DNA of 64,000 nucleotides. It comes from Betaproteobacteria bacterium (GTDB lineage Bacteria > Pseudomonadota > Gammaproteobacteria > Burkholderiales > Casimicrobiaceae). Below are positions 43,531-52,278 of this stretch, piece after piece. Made by a program: the position numbers and the translations under genes. The stretch is taken from assembly GCA_016717855.1 (NCBI GenBank), contig JADKEV010000001.1, positions 124,001 to 188,000 of the forward strand, in the 5' to 3' direction. Numbering within the stretch: the stretch's first letter is position 1; each line of letters begins with the position of its first letter. The notes under the pieces are model-generated. The model saw only the letters and a list, made by a program, of their open reading frames with translations, was not told the origin of the DNA and searched no databases.

Positions 43531-44667
43531 GACGGTCGCGATCCTGGCCCGGTGGATCTCGGACGTGCCGTCGTAGATGCGGAACACGCGGGCATCGCGG
43601 AAGAACCGCTCGACCGGCGCCTCCTGACACACGCCCATCCCGCCGAAGATCTGCACTGCGCGGTCGGCGGCGCGATTGACCATTTCCGAAGCGAACAGCT
43701 TCACCATCGATACCTGCTCGCGGCAATCGATGCCCGCGTCGACGTTCGCCGCGGTGCCCATGACCATGGTGCGGGCGGCAAACATCTCCGTTGCCGTGTC
43801 GGCCAGCATCTGCTGGATCATCTGGAACTCGCCGATCTTCTTTCCGAACTGGGTGCGTTCCGTTGCATACGCGGCGCACAGGTCCAGCAGCCGTCCGGCC
43901 ATCCCGACCGCCCTGGCGCCGATCTGCGCCAGACGCACCCGCGAGACTGACGCGAGCATCATCGGAAAGCCCTGGCCGACTTCACCGAGGACCTGCTCCG
44001 GCCCGACGTAACAGTCGGTGAAATGGAGTTCGACATGCCTCACACCGTGCTGGCCCATCATGTTCTGCGCGGCGCCGACGGTGAATCCCGGCGTATTCTT
44101 GTCGACCAGGAAGGCGGTGATCCCGCCCTTGACGCGCTTTGCCTTGTCCGTCACGGCCATCACGATCGCGTAGTCGGCGCGATCGCCGTCGCTGATGAAG
44201 TGCTTGAGGCCGTTGATGATGAAGCCCTCGCCCCGCGGCTCTGCCGTGGTCGTGATGCTGGCGGCGTCCGAGCCCGCATTGGGCTCGGTGATCGCGATGC
44301 AGCAGTTCCGCTCGCCCCGCACCGTGGGCAGCAGGTAGCGCTCGCGCTGCGCGCCCTTGCACGCCATCAGCATCAGATACACCTGGCCGAATACCTGGCG
44401 GATCAGGACCGGGCTCGTGCGCCCGATCTGTTCCTCGGCAAAACACATCTCCGCCGTGCCCAGCCCGCCGCCGCCGACCTCCGCCGGCATGTTCATCGCG
44501 TAGAAACCCAGCGCCCGCGCCTTATCCCGCAGGGGCCTGATGAACTCGTCCGGCGGTCCCTGCATCGTCTCGATCGTGTGTTCCACCGGATGCAGTTCGG
44601 TCTCGATGAACCGCCGCAGCGAGCGCGTCAGCGCCTCGACCTCCGGCGACTTCTGGCAGATGGTCAT
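43492..44667 (-). CDS. acyl-CoA dehydrogenase
   Basis: 391 residues from the ATG at 44667. IAITEPNAGSDAASITT, FIINGLKHFISDGDRADY, RTQFGKKIGEFQMIQQMLAD and QIFGGMGVCQEAPVERFFRD are the usual FAD/substrate and C-terminal segments. As in the other dehydrogenase of this window, the catalytic Glu position is Asp (RIYDGTSEIH). Last gene of the HpcH/CaiB operon. Its 3' end overlaps the end of the LysR gene. Confidence 0.93.
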   Translation of the reverse strand: MTICQKSPEVEALTRSLRRFIETELHPVEHTIETMQGPPDEFIRPLRDKARALGFYAMNMPAEVGGGGLGTAEMCFAEEQIGRTSPVLIRQVFGQVYLMLMACKGAQRERYLLPTVRGERNCCIAITEPNAGSDAASITTTAEPRGEGFIINGLKHFISDGDRADYAIVMAVTDKAKRVKGGITAFLVDKNTPGFTVGAAQNMMGQHGVRHVELHFTDCYVGPEQVLGEVGQGFPMMLASVSRVRLAQIGARAVGMAGRLLDLCAAYATERTQFGKKIGEFQMIQQMLADTATEMFAARTMVMGTAANVDAGIDCREQVSMVKLFASEMVNRAADRAVQIFGGMGVCQEAPVERFFRDARVFRIYDGTSEIHRARIATVLMRDGQGPLGLE

Positions 44668-44695
44668 GGGCAATATTCCTGTGCGAGAAGGTGGG

Positions 44696-45472
44696 CTAGC
44701 GTCCGGTGAAGCGCGGCTTGCGCTTCTCATAGTGCGCTTCGATGCCTTCGGCGTAGTCCGCGGTCGCCTCCAGCGGGCGGCGCAGGGCGACGTTGAGCGC
44801 ATCGGCATCATCCATGGTGAGCGCAGCGCTTTCGTTGAGCAACCGCTTGACCGCGGCGGCGCCGCCGGGGCTCACATTCGTGACGCGTTCGGCGAGCGCC
44901 AGCGCGCGCTCGAGTTCGCTGCCCGCGGCGACAACCTCCTGGACCAGGCCAATCTGCAGCGCCCGGGCCGCGGCGATCCGGTGATCGAACAGCAGGAACT
45001 GCTTGGCCGCGGCGACGCCTATGATCCTGGGCAGGATGATAGGGCCGCCCGAACCGGGATAGGCGCCCAGGGTCATCTCCGGCCAGCCGAAGGTGCTGTC
45101 GCCCGCGGCGATCCGCAGGTCGCAGTACAGGGCCAGCTCGAGCCCCCCGCCCAGGCACCAGCCCCTGATTGCGGCGATCGTCGGCTTGGGAAAGTCGTAG
45201 AGCTTCCGGTTGACGCGCCACAGCGAGCGCGCCTGTTTCCACTTCGCCTCGGCGTCGAGCCCCCTGCGCTCCTTCAGGTCGGAGCCGGCGCTGAAGGCGC
45301 GCTCGCCGGCGCCGCGGATGACCACGCAGCGCGCTGATGCATCAGCTGCCAGGGCGTCGAGGGTGCGCTCGAGCTCGTTGGCCATGGCCTCCGAGATCGC
45401 ATTGAGGCTCTCGGGACGATTGATCGTGAGCACGACGGTCGCCGCGCGCCGCTCGGTCAGGATTAGGGACAT
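44696..45472 (-). CDS. enoyl-CoA hydratase/isomerase
   Basis: 258 residues of the crotonase fold. AFSAGSDLKER and RGWCLGGGLELALYCDL form the oxyanion region. Glu in GGGLELA and Glu in GWPEMTLGAYPGSGG occupy the two hydratase acid positions. It lies between the MaoC and acyl-CoA dehydrogenase genes, 11 bases after the MaoC stop, in a CoA-thioester pathway. Confidence 0.92.
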   Translation of the reverse strand: MSLILTERRAATVVLTINRPESLNAISEAMANELERTLDALAADASARCVVIRGAGERAFSAGSDLKERRGLDAEAKWKQARSLWRVNRKLYDFPKPTIAAIRGWCLGGGLELALYCDLRIAAGDSTFGWPEMTLGAYPGSGGPIILPRIIGVAAAKQFLLFDHRIAAARALQIGLVQEVVAAGSELERALALAERVTNVSPGGAAAVKRLLNESAALTMDDADALNVALRRPLEATADYAEGIEAHYEKRKPRFTGR

Positions 45473-45483
45473 CGGATTGATGC

Positions 45484-45906
45484 TCAGCCGACCAGGACGC
45501 GGATATTCGTCGCGACCGCGACGGTTTCGCCGTGCTGGTTGCGGCAGGTCACCTGCGCGTAGACACGCTTCTTCTCGCGGTCGATCTTGGCCACCTCGTA
45601 GGTTGTCGTGATCGTGTCCCCGAAGCGGACGCCTTTGATGAAGCGCACGCGATCGTAGCCCTGCGATACTGTGCGTCCGAGGTACAGGCCGGCGCCCGCC
45701 GCGGACATGAAGCCGACCAGCAGCGTGCCGTGCGCCAGACGCTCGCCATACGCGCCCTGGCGCATGTATTCGGCGTTGATGTGATTGGGCGAAAAGTCGC
45801 CCGTTATCCCCGCATACCCATACACGTCGGACTCGGAGACCGTCTTGGCGAAGGTAGACGATGCGCCGACCGTGATTCCGGGAAAAGGATCCGTCGCGTT
45901 TTCCAT
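45484..45906 (-). CDS. MaoC-family dehydratase
   Basis: 140 residues, standard hot-dog size. ITGDFSPNHINAEYM carries the hydratase Asp/His, and RLAHGTLLVGFMSAAG follows. It is closely related to the MaoC of the other operon but lacks the basic tail. GGAG lies 6 bases before the ATG at 45906; an ATG at 45918 is also in frame. It probably hydrates an enoyl-CoA, in parallel with or after the crotonase-type hydratase. Confidence 0.92.
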   Translation of the reverse strand: MENATDPFPGITVGASSTFAKTVSESDVYGYAGITGDFSPNHINAEYMRQGAYGERLAHGTLLVGFMSAAGAGLYLGRTVSQGYDRVRFIKGVRFGDTITTTYEVAKIDREKKRVYAQVTCRNQHGETVAVATNIRVLVG

Positions 45907-45929
45907 GCGCTGCTCCATTGAATGCCAAG

Positions 45930-47120
45930 TCAGCTCGACGCCGTCTTGTCCGGGGCCGGCGGCGTGCCCAGCCAGTCGCTGATCACCTGCGCCGTATGTT
46001 CGCCGAACAGCGGCGGCGCCCGCCAGTCCGCGGCCAGGTCGACGTCGTTGTACTTGATCGCCGAGCCGATCAGCGATACGCGGCCATACACCGCATGCTC
46101 GACGCTCTGCACCATGCCGCGATGAAGCACCTGCGGATCGTTGAAAACCTCGCTCATCCGGTTGACCGGCTCGCAGGGAACCTTCGCTTCCTCGAGGCGG
46201 CGCATCAGTTCCTTTGCCGGCACCTCCGCCACCAGCGCGTCGAGCAGGGCATAGAGCGCCTCGCGATGGTCCACGCGATCTCCGGGCGAGGCGAAGCGCG
46301 GGTCGGCCGCGATGTCGGGGCGCCCCAGCGCCGCGACGAAGCGTTCGAAAAGCGGCTGCACGGCCGCCGCGATAGCCACCCAGCCGTCCTTCGCCTTGAA
46401 CGCCTTGTACGGCGCCGCCTGCGAGTGCTCGGATCCCCACTTTTGCGGGTTTTTCCCGGTGAGCAGGTACTCGAGCCCGGCATTGATCAGGAACGCGACC
46501 TGCCCTTCCAGCAGGCTGGTCTCGATGCTGCGCCCGCGTCCGGTCTGTTCGCGTTGATACAGCGCCGCCAGGATGCCCGAGAAGGCATGCAGGCCGGCTA
46601 CGATATCGAAAGCCGACGTGCCGAGCTTGATCGGCGGGCCATCGCGCTCGCCGGTGATGCTCATGTAGCCGCCGATCGCCTGCACCGTCAGGTCGAACGC
46701 GCCCTTCTCGGCGTAGGGGCCGTCATGTCCGAAGCCGGACAGCGAGCAGAAGATCAGGCGCGGGTGCAGGGCGCTGAGCGTTTCGTAGTCGAGGCCCAGG
46801 CGCTTCATCACCCCGGGACGGAAATTCTCGACGATGATGTCGGCCTCCCGCGCCAGCGCCTTCGCGGTCGCGGCCCCGGCGGGGTCGCGCAGATCGAGCG
46901 TGATCGAGCGCTTGTTGCGGTTGGCCGCGAGGAAGGTCAGCCCCTGCCCATTGTGAAACGGGGGGCCCTGGGTGCGCGTGGAATCGCCGCCGCCCGGCGG
47001 TTCGACCTTGACCACGTCGGCCCCCATGTCGCCCAGCAGCATGGTGCAGTACGGGCCGGCCAGCAGGTGGGTGAAATCCAACACCTTCACGCCGGCCAGC
47101 GGTTTGGAAATGTCAGTCAT
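45930..47120 (-). CDS. family III CoA-transferase (CaiB/BaiF type)
   Basis: 396 residues. The start PLAGVKVLDFTHLLAGPYCTMLLGDMGADVVKVE and NRNKRSITLDL are family hallmarks. The catalytic Asp is in KGAFDLTVQAIGGYMSITGE. It transfers CoA between carboxylic acids, often from succinyl-CoA. In this operon it should activate the acid that the MaoC, hydratase and dehydrogenase then process. Confidence 0.95.
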   Translation of the reverse strand: MTDISKPLAGVKVLDFTHLLAGPYCTMLLGDMGADVVKVEPPGGGDSTRTQGPPFHNGQGLTFLAANRNKRSITLDLRDPAGAATAKALAREADIIVENFRPGVMKRLGLDYETLSALHPRLIFCSLSGFGHDGPYAEKGAFDLTVQAIGGYMSITGERDGPPIKLGTSAFDIVAGLHAFSGILAALYQREQTGRGRSIETSLLEGQVAFLINAGLEYLLTGKNPQKWGSEHSQAAPYKAFKAKDGWVAIAAAVQPLFERFVAALGRPDIAADPRFASPGDRVDHREALYALLDALVAEVPAKELMRRLEEAKVPCEPVNRMSEVFNDPQVLHRGMVQSVEHAVYGRVSLIGSAIKYNDVDLAADWRAPPLFGEHTAQVISDWLGTPPAPDKTASS

Positions 47121-47141
47121 CGGTTTGCCTTGCGCTCCTGC

Positions 47142-48800
47142 TCATGCGATCGGGGTGGTTGATACGCCCGGTTCGCCATCCGGGGCGCACCTGATCGCCA
47201 GATGAACCATAAAGCCGGCGTCGTCCTGCAGCGGATAGTCGCGCCGCTGGTGCGCGCCGCGGCTCTCCTTGCGGGCGAGTGCGGCGGCGATCACGCACTT
47301 TCCGGCGAGCACCATGTTCTTTGCTTCGCGCGCGGCGGACCAGTCCACATCGTCCGCGACGCACAGTCCGCTCTCCACCGTCAGCCCCAGCTCGCGCAGC
47401 GCCTGCGCGCCCCGGACGAGCCCGGCTTCGCTGCGATAGATTCCGGCAGCTTCCGACATCACCCGGCGAATCTCCGTCTTCACGATGTCGGCGCTCGGGC
47501 CGTCTGCCGCAAAGGTCTGCGCATTGAGCGCGAGCATGGCATCGGCGACGACCTTGCCCCAGTCGCGGGCCCGATCCGAGATCATGCCGGCGGCCGCGCC
47601 GCGCCCGGCCACCGCGCCGAACACCATTGCGTCGGACCCGCCATTGCCGGCAAGCCGGCTTGCGCCGTGCACGCCGCCCGCTGCTTCGCCGCCCGCATAC
47701 AGCCCAGGTACGCCGGTCCAGCCATTCTGGTCGATGCGCACGCCGCCCATCTGGCTGTGCGCGGCGGGTCGGACCTGTATCCCTTCGCGGGCCGGGTCGA
47801 GGCCCGCCGCGCGCATGCGCCGGCAGTGCGCGACGTAGGATTCCAGCTTCTCCGGCGGCACCTTGGTCGTGTCGAACAGGACGCCGCCTTCCGGGAAAGC
47901 CCGGCCCTCGTCGATCTCTTTCTGGATGCATAGCGAGAGCTTCGCCTTCTCCATCCGCTTTTCCGCGAATTCCGGGTTGTAGCGGAGCATGAAGCGCTCG
48001 CCGCCCGCACCGATCAGTTGCGCACCGTCGCCCAGCATCGCGGTCGGCATTTCAAGCCCCCGCAGCGCGCGTGGATGGCAGGCGACCGTCGGCTCGAACT
48101 GCACGAACTCCATGTCGATCAGCGTGGCCCCGGATTCCAGCGCGAGGGCGTACGAATCGGCGGAAATGTCGGTCGGGTACGTGCTGTCGGCGAAGATCTG
48201 GCCCAGCCCGCCGCACGCGAGCACGACCGCCCTGGCCTGGATGGGGAGCAGTTCGCCGCTGCGGCGGTGCACGGTGAGCGCGCCGCAAACCTCGCCGTGA
48301 TCGCGCAGCAGATACACGGCCTTACGGTTACCGAGCAGAGTCACGCCGATCGACTTGCAATGCTCGGTGAGCTGGGCGACTGCCTGCGCCCCGAAGCCGT
48401 CCGGATGGTAGACCGAACGCGGATACCGGTTGCCGGAGAGGTGCCGCTGCGCGAATTTCGCGCCCGAGCGCGCCAGGGGCACGCCGATGTCCGCCAGTTC
48501 GTGGACATCGGGCGCCGCTTCGGCCACAAGCACCTGCACCAGGCGCCGGTCGTTCAGTCGATAGCCCCCCTGGACCACATCTTCGAAGTAGGCCTCGGGC
48601 GAGTCCGCGGCATTTTCGTGGCCCAGCGGCGCATTGCAGCCGATGATGAACGGCGAGGCGCCGCGCGAGGGATAGACCATTGCCACCTGCGCGCCGCTGG
48701 CGCGCGCGGCAATGGCTGCCCGCAGACCCGCCAGGCCGGCCCCAATCACGAGCACGTCGGTGCACAGGAGGTCGGCCATCTTCGCTTCGGCCAGAGACAT
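47142..48800 (-). CDS. FAD-binding fumarate reductase/succinate dehydrogenase-like flavoprotein
   Basis: 552 residues from the ATG at 48800 (GAGGTG 6 bases upstream). The N-terminal dinucleotide fold is VLVIGAGLAGLRAAIAAR. Other segments are YRLNDRRLVQVLVAEA, VLACGGLGQIFADSTYPTD and a C-terminal GLYAGGEAAGGVHGASRLAGNGG, which match SdhA/FrdA and L-aspartate oxidase-like proteins. No iron-sulfur or membrane subunit gene is near, so it is not a complete respiratory complex. It may oxidise or reduce an unsaturated dicarboxylic acid or its derivative (inference). Confidence 0.9.
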   Translation of the reverse strand: MSLAEAKMADLLCTDVLVIGAGLAGLRAAIAARASGAQVAMVYPSRGASPFIIGCNAPLGHENAADSPEAYFEDVVQGGYRLNDRRLVQVLVAEAAPDVHELADIGVPLARSGAKFAQRHLSGNRYPRSVYHPDGFGAQAVAQLTEHCKSIGVTLLGNRKAVYLLRDHGEVCGALTVHRRSGELLPIQARAVVLACGGLGQIFADSTYPTDISADSYALALESGATLIDMEFVQFEPTVACHPRALRGLEMPTAMLGDGAQLIGAGGERFMLRYNPEFAEKRMEKAKLSLCIQKEIDEGRAFPEGGVLFDTTKVPPEKLESYVAHCRRMRAAGLDPAREGIQVRPAAHSQMGGVRIDQNGWTGVPGLYAGGEAAGGVHGASRLAGNGGSDAMVFGAVAGRGAAAGMISDRARDWGKVVADAMLALNAQTFAADGPSADIVKTEIRRVMSEAAGIYRSEAGLVRGAQALRELGLTVESGLCVADDVDWSAAREAKNMVLAGKCVIAAALARKESRGAHQRRDYPLQDDAGFMVHLAIRCAPDGEPGVSTTPIA

Positions 48801-48810
48801 CCGATGCACC

Positions 48811-49596
48811 TCAGACGGGGCGGGCGACGCGTGCCATGCGCTGCGCCACCGCCTCGGTCCCGCGCCCGAGCAGCGCCACGTCGGCGCCGCAGGTCACGAA
48901 CCTGGCCCCGCGCTCGATCCAGCGCTGGGCGTCGGCCTCGTTGCCAACCGCGACGCCCGGCGATTTGCCCCGGGCCAGGATGAACGCGACGGCCTGCTCG
49001 ATTGCCGTGACGACGTCGGGCGTACCCGGCCGTGCCAGAAAACCCATGTCGGCAGCCAGATCCTGAGGGCCGAAGAGTATGGCATCCACGCCCTCGACGT
49101 CGATGATCTCGGGCAGCGCCCGCAGGGCGGCCGCCGACTCGATCATGATGACCACGCAGATTTCGGCATCGGCCCGGTGGGGGTAGTCGGCGATTGCGCC
49201 GTAGCGGCCGGCGCGGGCCGTCGTGGAGACGCCGCGCGTGCCAGCCGGCGGAAACAGCGTGGAAGCGATCGCGCGCCGCGCATCGGCGGCGGAGTCCACC
49301 TGGGGCACGATCAGTGTCTGCGCTCCGATATCCAGCGCCTTCATCGCCAGCACCGGATCGTTGCTGGCGATGCGCACGCAGCCCGAGGTCGCGGTCCCGG
49401 CCAGAGCCTGAAGCTGGAGCAAGGTCGTGTAGGGGTCGGCGGGGCCGTGCTCGGTGTCAAAGGCGATCCAGTCGAAACCTGCGAGACCCAGCAGCTCGGA
49501 GACGACGGGGCTGCCCAGGGTGCTCCAGAATCCGACTTGGCACGCGCTGGAACGCAATCGCGCCTTGAACATGTTCCTGGGTATCTCAACCGGCAT
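48811..49596 (-). CDS. HpcH/HpaI-family aldolase
   Basis: 261 residues. FWSTLGSPVVSELLGLAGFDWIAFDTEHGP is the family opening, with the metal-site Glu in CVVIMIESAAA and Asp in ILFGPQDLAADMGF. The enzyme makes or cleaves 4-hydroxy-2-oxo acids with pyruvate (HpaI type). It is the first gene of the operon, with GAGG before the ATG at 49596, and faces the LysR-box and LysR fragment. Confidence 0.93.
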   Translation of the reverse strand: MPVEIPRNMFKARLRSSACQVGFWSTLGSPVVSELLGLAGFDWIAFDTEHGPADPYTTLLQLQALAGTATSGCVRIASNDPVLAMKALDIGAQTLIVPQVDSAADARRAIASTLFPPAGTRGVSTTARAGRYGAIADYPHRADAEICVVIMIESAAALRALPEIIDVEGVDAILFGPQDLAADMGFLARPGTPDVVTAIEQAVAFILARGKSPGVAVGNEADAQRWIERGARFVTCGADVALLGRGTEAVAQRMARVARPV

Positions 49597-49639
49597 GACC
49601 GCCTCGCTTTGGGTTGCGCTTTCGTGGCTCAATATAGAC

Positions 49640-49658
49640 GGCTATCTGTGATATAGCC
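49640..49658. promoter_or_regulatory. LysR-type operator before the HpcH operon
   Basis: GGCTAT-N7-ATAGCC, a perfect 6+6 inverted repeat that fits T-N11-A, lies 44 bases before the HpcH ATG and next to a broken LysR gene. It is probably the original binding site of that regulator. Confidence 0.7.
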
Positions 49659-49743
49659 AATACTGTTGATAGGCTGCTCTGATGCCGGCGCTGTATCACA
49701 CCGATGCCAGCGAAGTGCGGACGGGACGGCGCGCCAGGAATTG

Positions 49744-50112
49744 CGCGAGCTTGAGCTTCTCGCGGGCTGCAACTACATCCACCTGTCGCCGGCAGGCAGC
49801 GTTGGCAGGATCCTGCATCCACTGCTGGAAAAAGTGCCGATCAGGGAATGCGACCTGGCGCTCGAGTATCACGCCAGCATTGCCGGGTTGATTGCCAACG
49901 GCTTCGGCCTGAGCGTGGTGCCGGGTTTCTCGACGCTGCACTACCGCCGCACCGGAATCGCCATCGTCCGCCTGACCGACCGGGCGCTGCGGCGGCAGTT
50001 CATCGTGCTCAAGCGCCGGGGCGACATCCCGTCCCGCTCGGCCGCAAGGCTACTCGGGATGATCAGCGCCAGTCCCCCCGCGCATGCGGTCAAGGCGAAA
50101 TCGGTCCCATAG
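49744..50112 (+). pseudogene. C-terminal fragment of a LysR-family regulator
   Basis: About 122 residues of a LysR effector domain: ELLAGCNYIHLSPAGSVGRI, LALEYHASIAGLIANGFGLSVVPGFS and the typical C-terminal end. No helix-turn-helix is found upstream in any frame, and the intact HpcH operon starts only 150 bases away. The 5' half has been deleted, leaving a divergent regulator as a remnant. Confidence 0.78.
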
Positions 50113-50626
50113 GCGGATTGAAATGCATGCGGCGAAGAGGGTGCTACATCCGCGAACCTGAGTGAGCTGACGGCGATCCAGGATAGGCGGGGCGGTTCGG
50201 AACACCGGATCCCCCCGCGACCACGTCCGGCGGTTGTGCGCCAGGGTAGCGGCGAAAAGGTCGAGTTGCCACCGGACCGGCAGGCAAGAGTCGACAATGA
50301 CCACGACTAGACCAACTGCCACAGTTGTGAGGTAGTAGCGGAGCCGTCGTCACTCCGCGCTTGGCCGTCAGAGTCCTGCAGCAGTCTGCGCGGCATCGCT
50401 CAAGACCCAGTCCGGGTCCAAGTTGGTGGCGTAGGTGCTACCGCTTGGTGCCCGAAAAACCGATGGAGCGTCAGTTTCTGGAAGAACGGTTCGTTGATGA
50501 CCATCACGCGGACGCCGACGGCGGTGTCGGGCAGCGACATGTATTTGACCGATTCGTACCAAAGTGATTAAAGTGCATATTGAGATAGTGATATCGTTAT
50601 ATGCCCCTCCATAGAGGCCCTTGAAG
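50113..50626. other. intergenic gap with one coding-like fragment
   Basis: Over 500 bases between the LysR fragment and the Rrf2 gene. Only the short minus-strand frame at 50400-50540 looks coding; the rest shows no gene. The end is AT-rich (50560-50600, GATATCGTTATATGC) and probably holds the Rrf2 promoter. Confidence 0.5.
50400..50540 (-). pseudogene. unidentified coding-like fragment
   Basis: A 46-residue minus-strand frame, MSLPDTAVGVRVMVINEPFF then QKLTLHRFFG, has the composition of a real protein end. It could extend upstream only to a stop at 50568. The family was not recognised. It is probably a remnant of a larger gene. Confidence 0.3.
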
Positions 50627-51196
50627 ATGATTCTTTCCCGCACCAGTCAATATGCCATTCAGGCCCTCATTTTCGTCGCGACCCAGCCGCGCGGGGTCCC
50701 CGTGCTGATTCGCACGGTCGCCGAACGCCTCAGCGTTCCGCCGCCGTATCTTGCTAAAATCATGCAAAGCCTGAGCCGCGGAAAGCTGATCCATTCCTTT
50801 CGCGGCAGGCAGGGCGGCGTATGCTTGCGCGAGGGCGGCGAAAAGACCGATCTGATGCAGATTCTCACGCTGATAGAAGGCCCGGGCCTGACCGAGAACT
50901 GCGTACTCGGACTCAAGGTATGCGGCGATGAGTCAGCTTGCCCCATGCACGCCCAGTGGAAGCCGATCAAGACGAGAATCGTGAAACTTCTGAACCAGCA
51001 GACTCTGGGAAAGCTCGCTGCGGCAGTCCGGAGCGGAAAATATCGGCTCACTGCACTACCGTTTGCCGCGCTGGAAACCAAGGGAACCGCGCGCGGCAAT
51101 GAACAAGCGATCGTCGCACCCGCACGGAGAACGCGGTCCACCCGCACGATCAGTGTCCAAGGCGCGCGCGCCGAGAACGCGAACAAACGCGCATAA
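50627..51196 (+). CDS. Rrf2-family iron-sulfur transcriptional regulator
   Basis: 189 residues. The N-terminal winged helix starts MILSRTSQYAIQALIFVA and has VPPPYLAKIMQSLSRGKLIHSFRGRQGGV, the Rrf2 signature. The cluster region has three Cys (NCVLGLKVCGDESACPM, spacing C-x6-C-x5-C), suggesting an Fe-S cluster as in IscR/NsrR. The C-terminal 40 residues are basic and unlike the core. A GAGG ribosome site lies before the ATG at 50627. It stands just before the FNR gene (5-base gap) and the oxidase, so a role in O2/NO response is likely. Confidence 0.9.
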   Translation: MILSRTSQYAIQALIFVATQPRGVPVLIRTVAERLSVPPPYLAKIMQSLSRGKLIHSFRGRQGGVCLREGGEKTDLMQILTLIEGPGLTENCVLGLKVCGDESACPMHAQWKPIKTRIVKLLNQQTLGKLAAAVRSGKYRLTALPFAALETKGTARGNEQAIVAPARRTRSTRTISVQGARAENANKRA

Positions 51197-51201
51197 CTCG
51201 A

Positions 51202-51984
51202 ATGCGCATCGGGGAGAATATGAAGGACATGCCTGGTTCGAAAGTCATCCCGCATCCTTCGGCGCTCGAGCAAACGTGCGAGCCTGTTGCCTGCGCGCAG
51301 TGCGGCGTCTATCAATTGTGCCTGCCGCTGGGTCTGCATCAGACTGATATGTCGCTTCTGGAGAGTATCGTCAAACGCAAGGAAATCTACAAGCGCGGCC
51401 AACGCTTCTTCAGGCCAGGAGAACGCTTCGACTTCATTTATGCGATCCGCAGTGGCTCGGTCAAGACTTATGTCTGCACGCCTGACGGTCGTGTACAAAT
51501 CACCGGCTTCCATATCGCGGGCGAACTTCTGGGCTTGAGCGCGCTCGCGTCGGGGCAGTACAGCAGCGAAGCGCGAGCCCTCGAAACGACGTCTGTTTGC
51601 AGGGTGGATGCCGAGCGGCTTGATGAACTGGCGCAAAAAATCCCCTCGCTCCAATACCAGATGCTGAAAATAATGAGCGGCCAGATCCGACAGGACGAGG
51701 AGCTCATGCTGCTGCTCGGAAGGAGAAGCGCCGAAGAACGTCTGGCCGAATATCTGATCGGGCTGTCAAAGCGCTTCGCCGCCCGCAATTATTCGGCGAC
51801 TCAATTCCACTTGAGCATGTCACGTGGCGACATCGGCAACTATCTCGGCATCGCGGAGGAGACTGTCTGTCGCATTCTGGCCCGGTTCCAGAATGCAGGC
51901 ATCATCGCAGCGAATAGGCGCCACGTTCGGCTGATTGACTTCCGGCAACTGGAAGCAGTCGCGCGAATCCACGCCGCCGCCTGA
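51202..51984 (+). CDS. fnr: FNR-type oxygen-sensing CRP-family regulator
   Basis: 260 residues. The N-terminus holds CAQCGVYQLC (C-x2-C-x5-C) and a fourth Cys in TTSVCRVDAE, the [4Fe-4S] ligand set of FNR. A cyclic-nucleotide-fold domain has FIYAIRSGSVKTYV. The C-terminal helix-turn-helix is MSRGDIGNYLGIAEETVCRILARFQ. The usual recognition residues E-x-x-S-R read E-x-x-C-R here. It starts 5 bases after the Rrf2 gene; an in-frame ATG at 51220 is also possible. It probably controls the cbb3 operon through the site at 52117-52130. Confidence 0.93.
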   Translation: MRIGENMKDMPGSKVIPHPSALEQTCEPVACAQCGVYQLCLPLGLHQTDMSLLESIVKRKEIYKRGQRFFRPGERFDFIYAIRSGSVKTYVCTPDGRVQITGFHIAGELLGLSALASGQYSSEARALETTSVCRVDAERLDELAQKIPSLQYQMLKIMSGQIRQDEELMLLLGRRSAEERLAEYLIGLSKRFAARNYSATQFHLSMSRGDIGNYLGIAEETVCRILARFQNAGIIAANRRHVRLIDFRQLEAVARIHAAA

Positions 51985-52116
51985 GCCATCCTCAATCCGA
52001 CCGGCGTTTCTCTCGCCGGCGCCTGCTTTCTGCCCCTTTGCCTGGCAATCAACATCAACGTTGATTGACACAAGCCGCGCAAATCGCGTTCTGGCGTCAC
52101 TGCCCGGACAAAAAGG

Positions 52117-52130
52117 TTGACGTGCGTCAG
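52117..52130. promoter_or_regulatory. FNR/FixK-type binding site upstream of ccoN
   Basis: TTGACGTGCGTCAG matches TTGAC-N4-GTCAA with one mismatch. It lies about 150 bases before ccoN and 130 bases after the fnr stop. Confidence 0.65.
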
Positions 52131-52278
52131 GATTCCCAAGCCCACGCTCGTCACGTCGTCTAATAAGATAAGCGCATCCGCTTATCCGTACAGGAAGCCG
52201 TTTGGATTCCTTGTCTGCCTGGTCCGACGATCTTGGTGTTGGCATCCTCTTTTTGAATCTCGAGCAAAGGCTGAAGAA

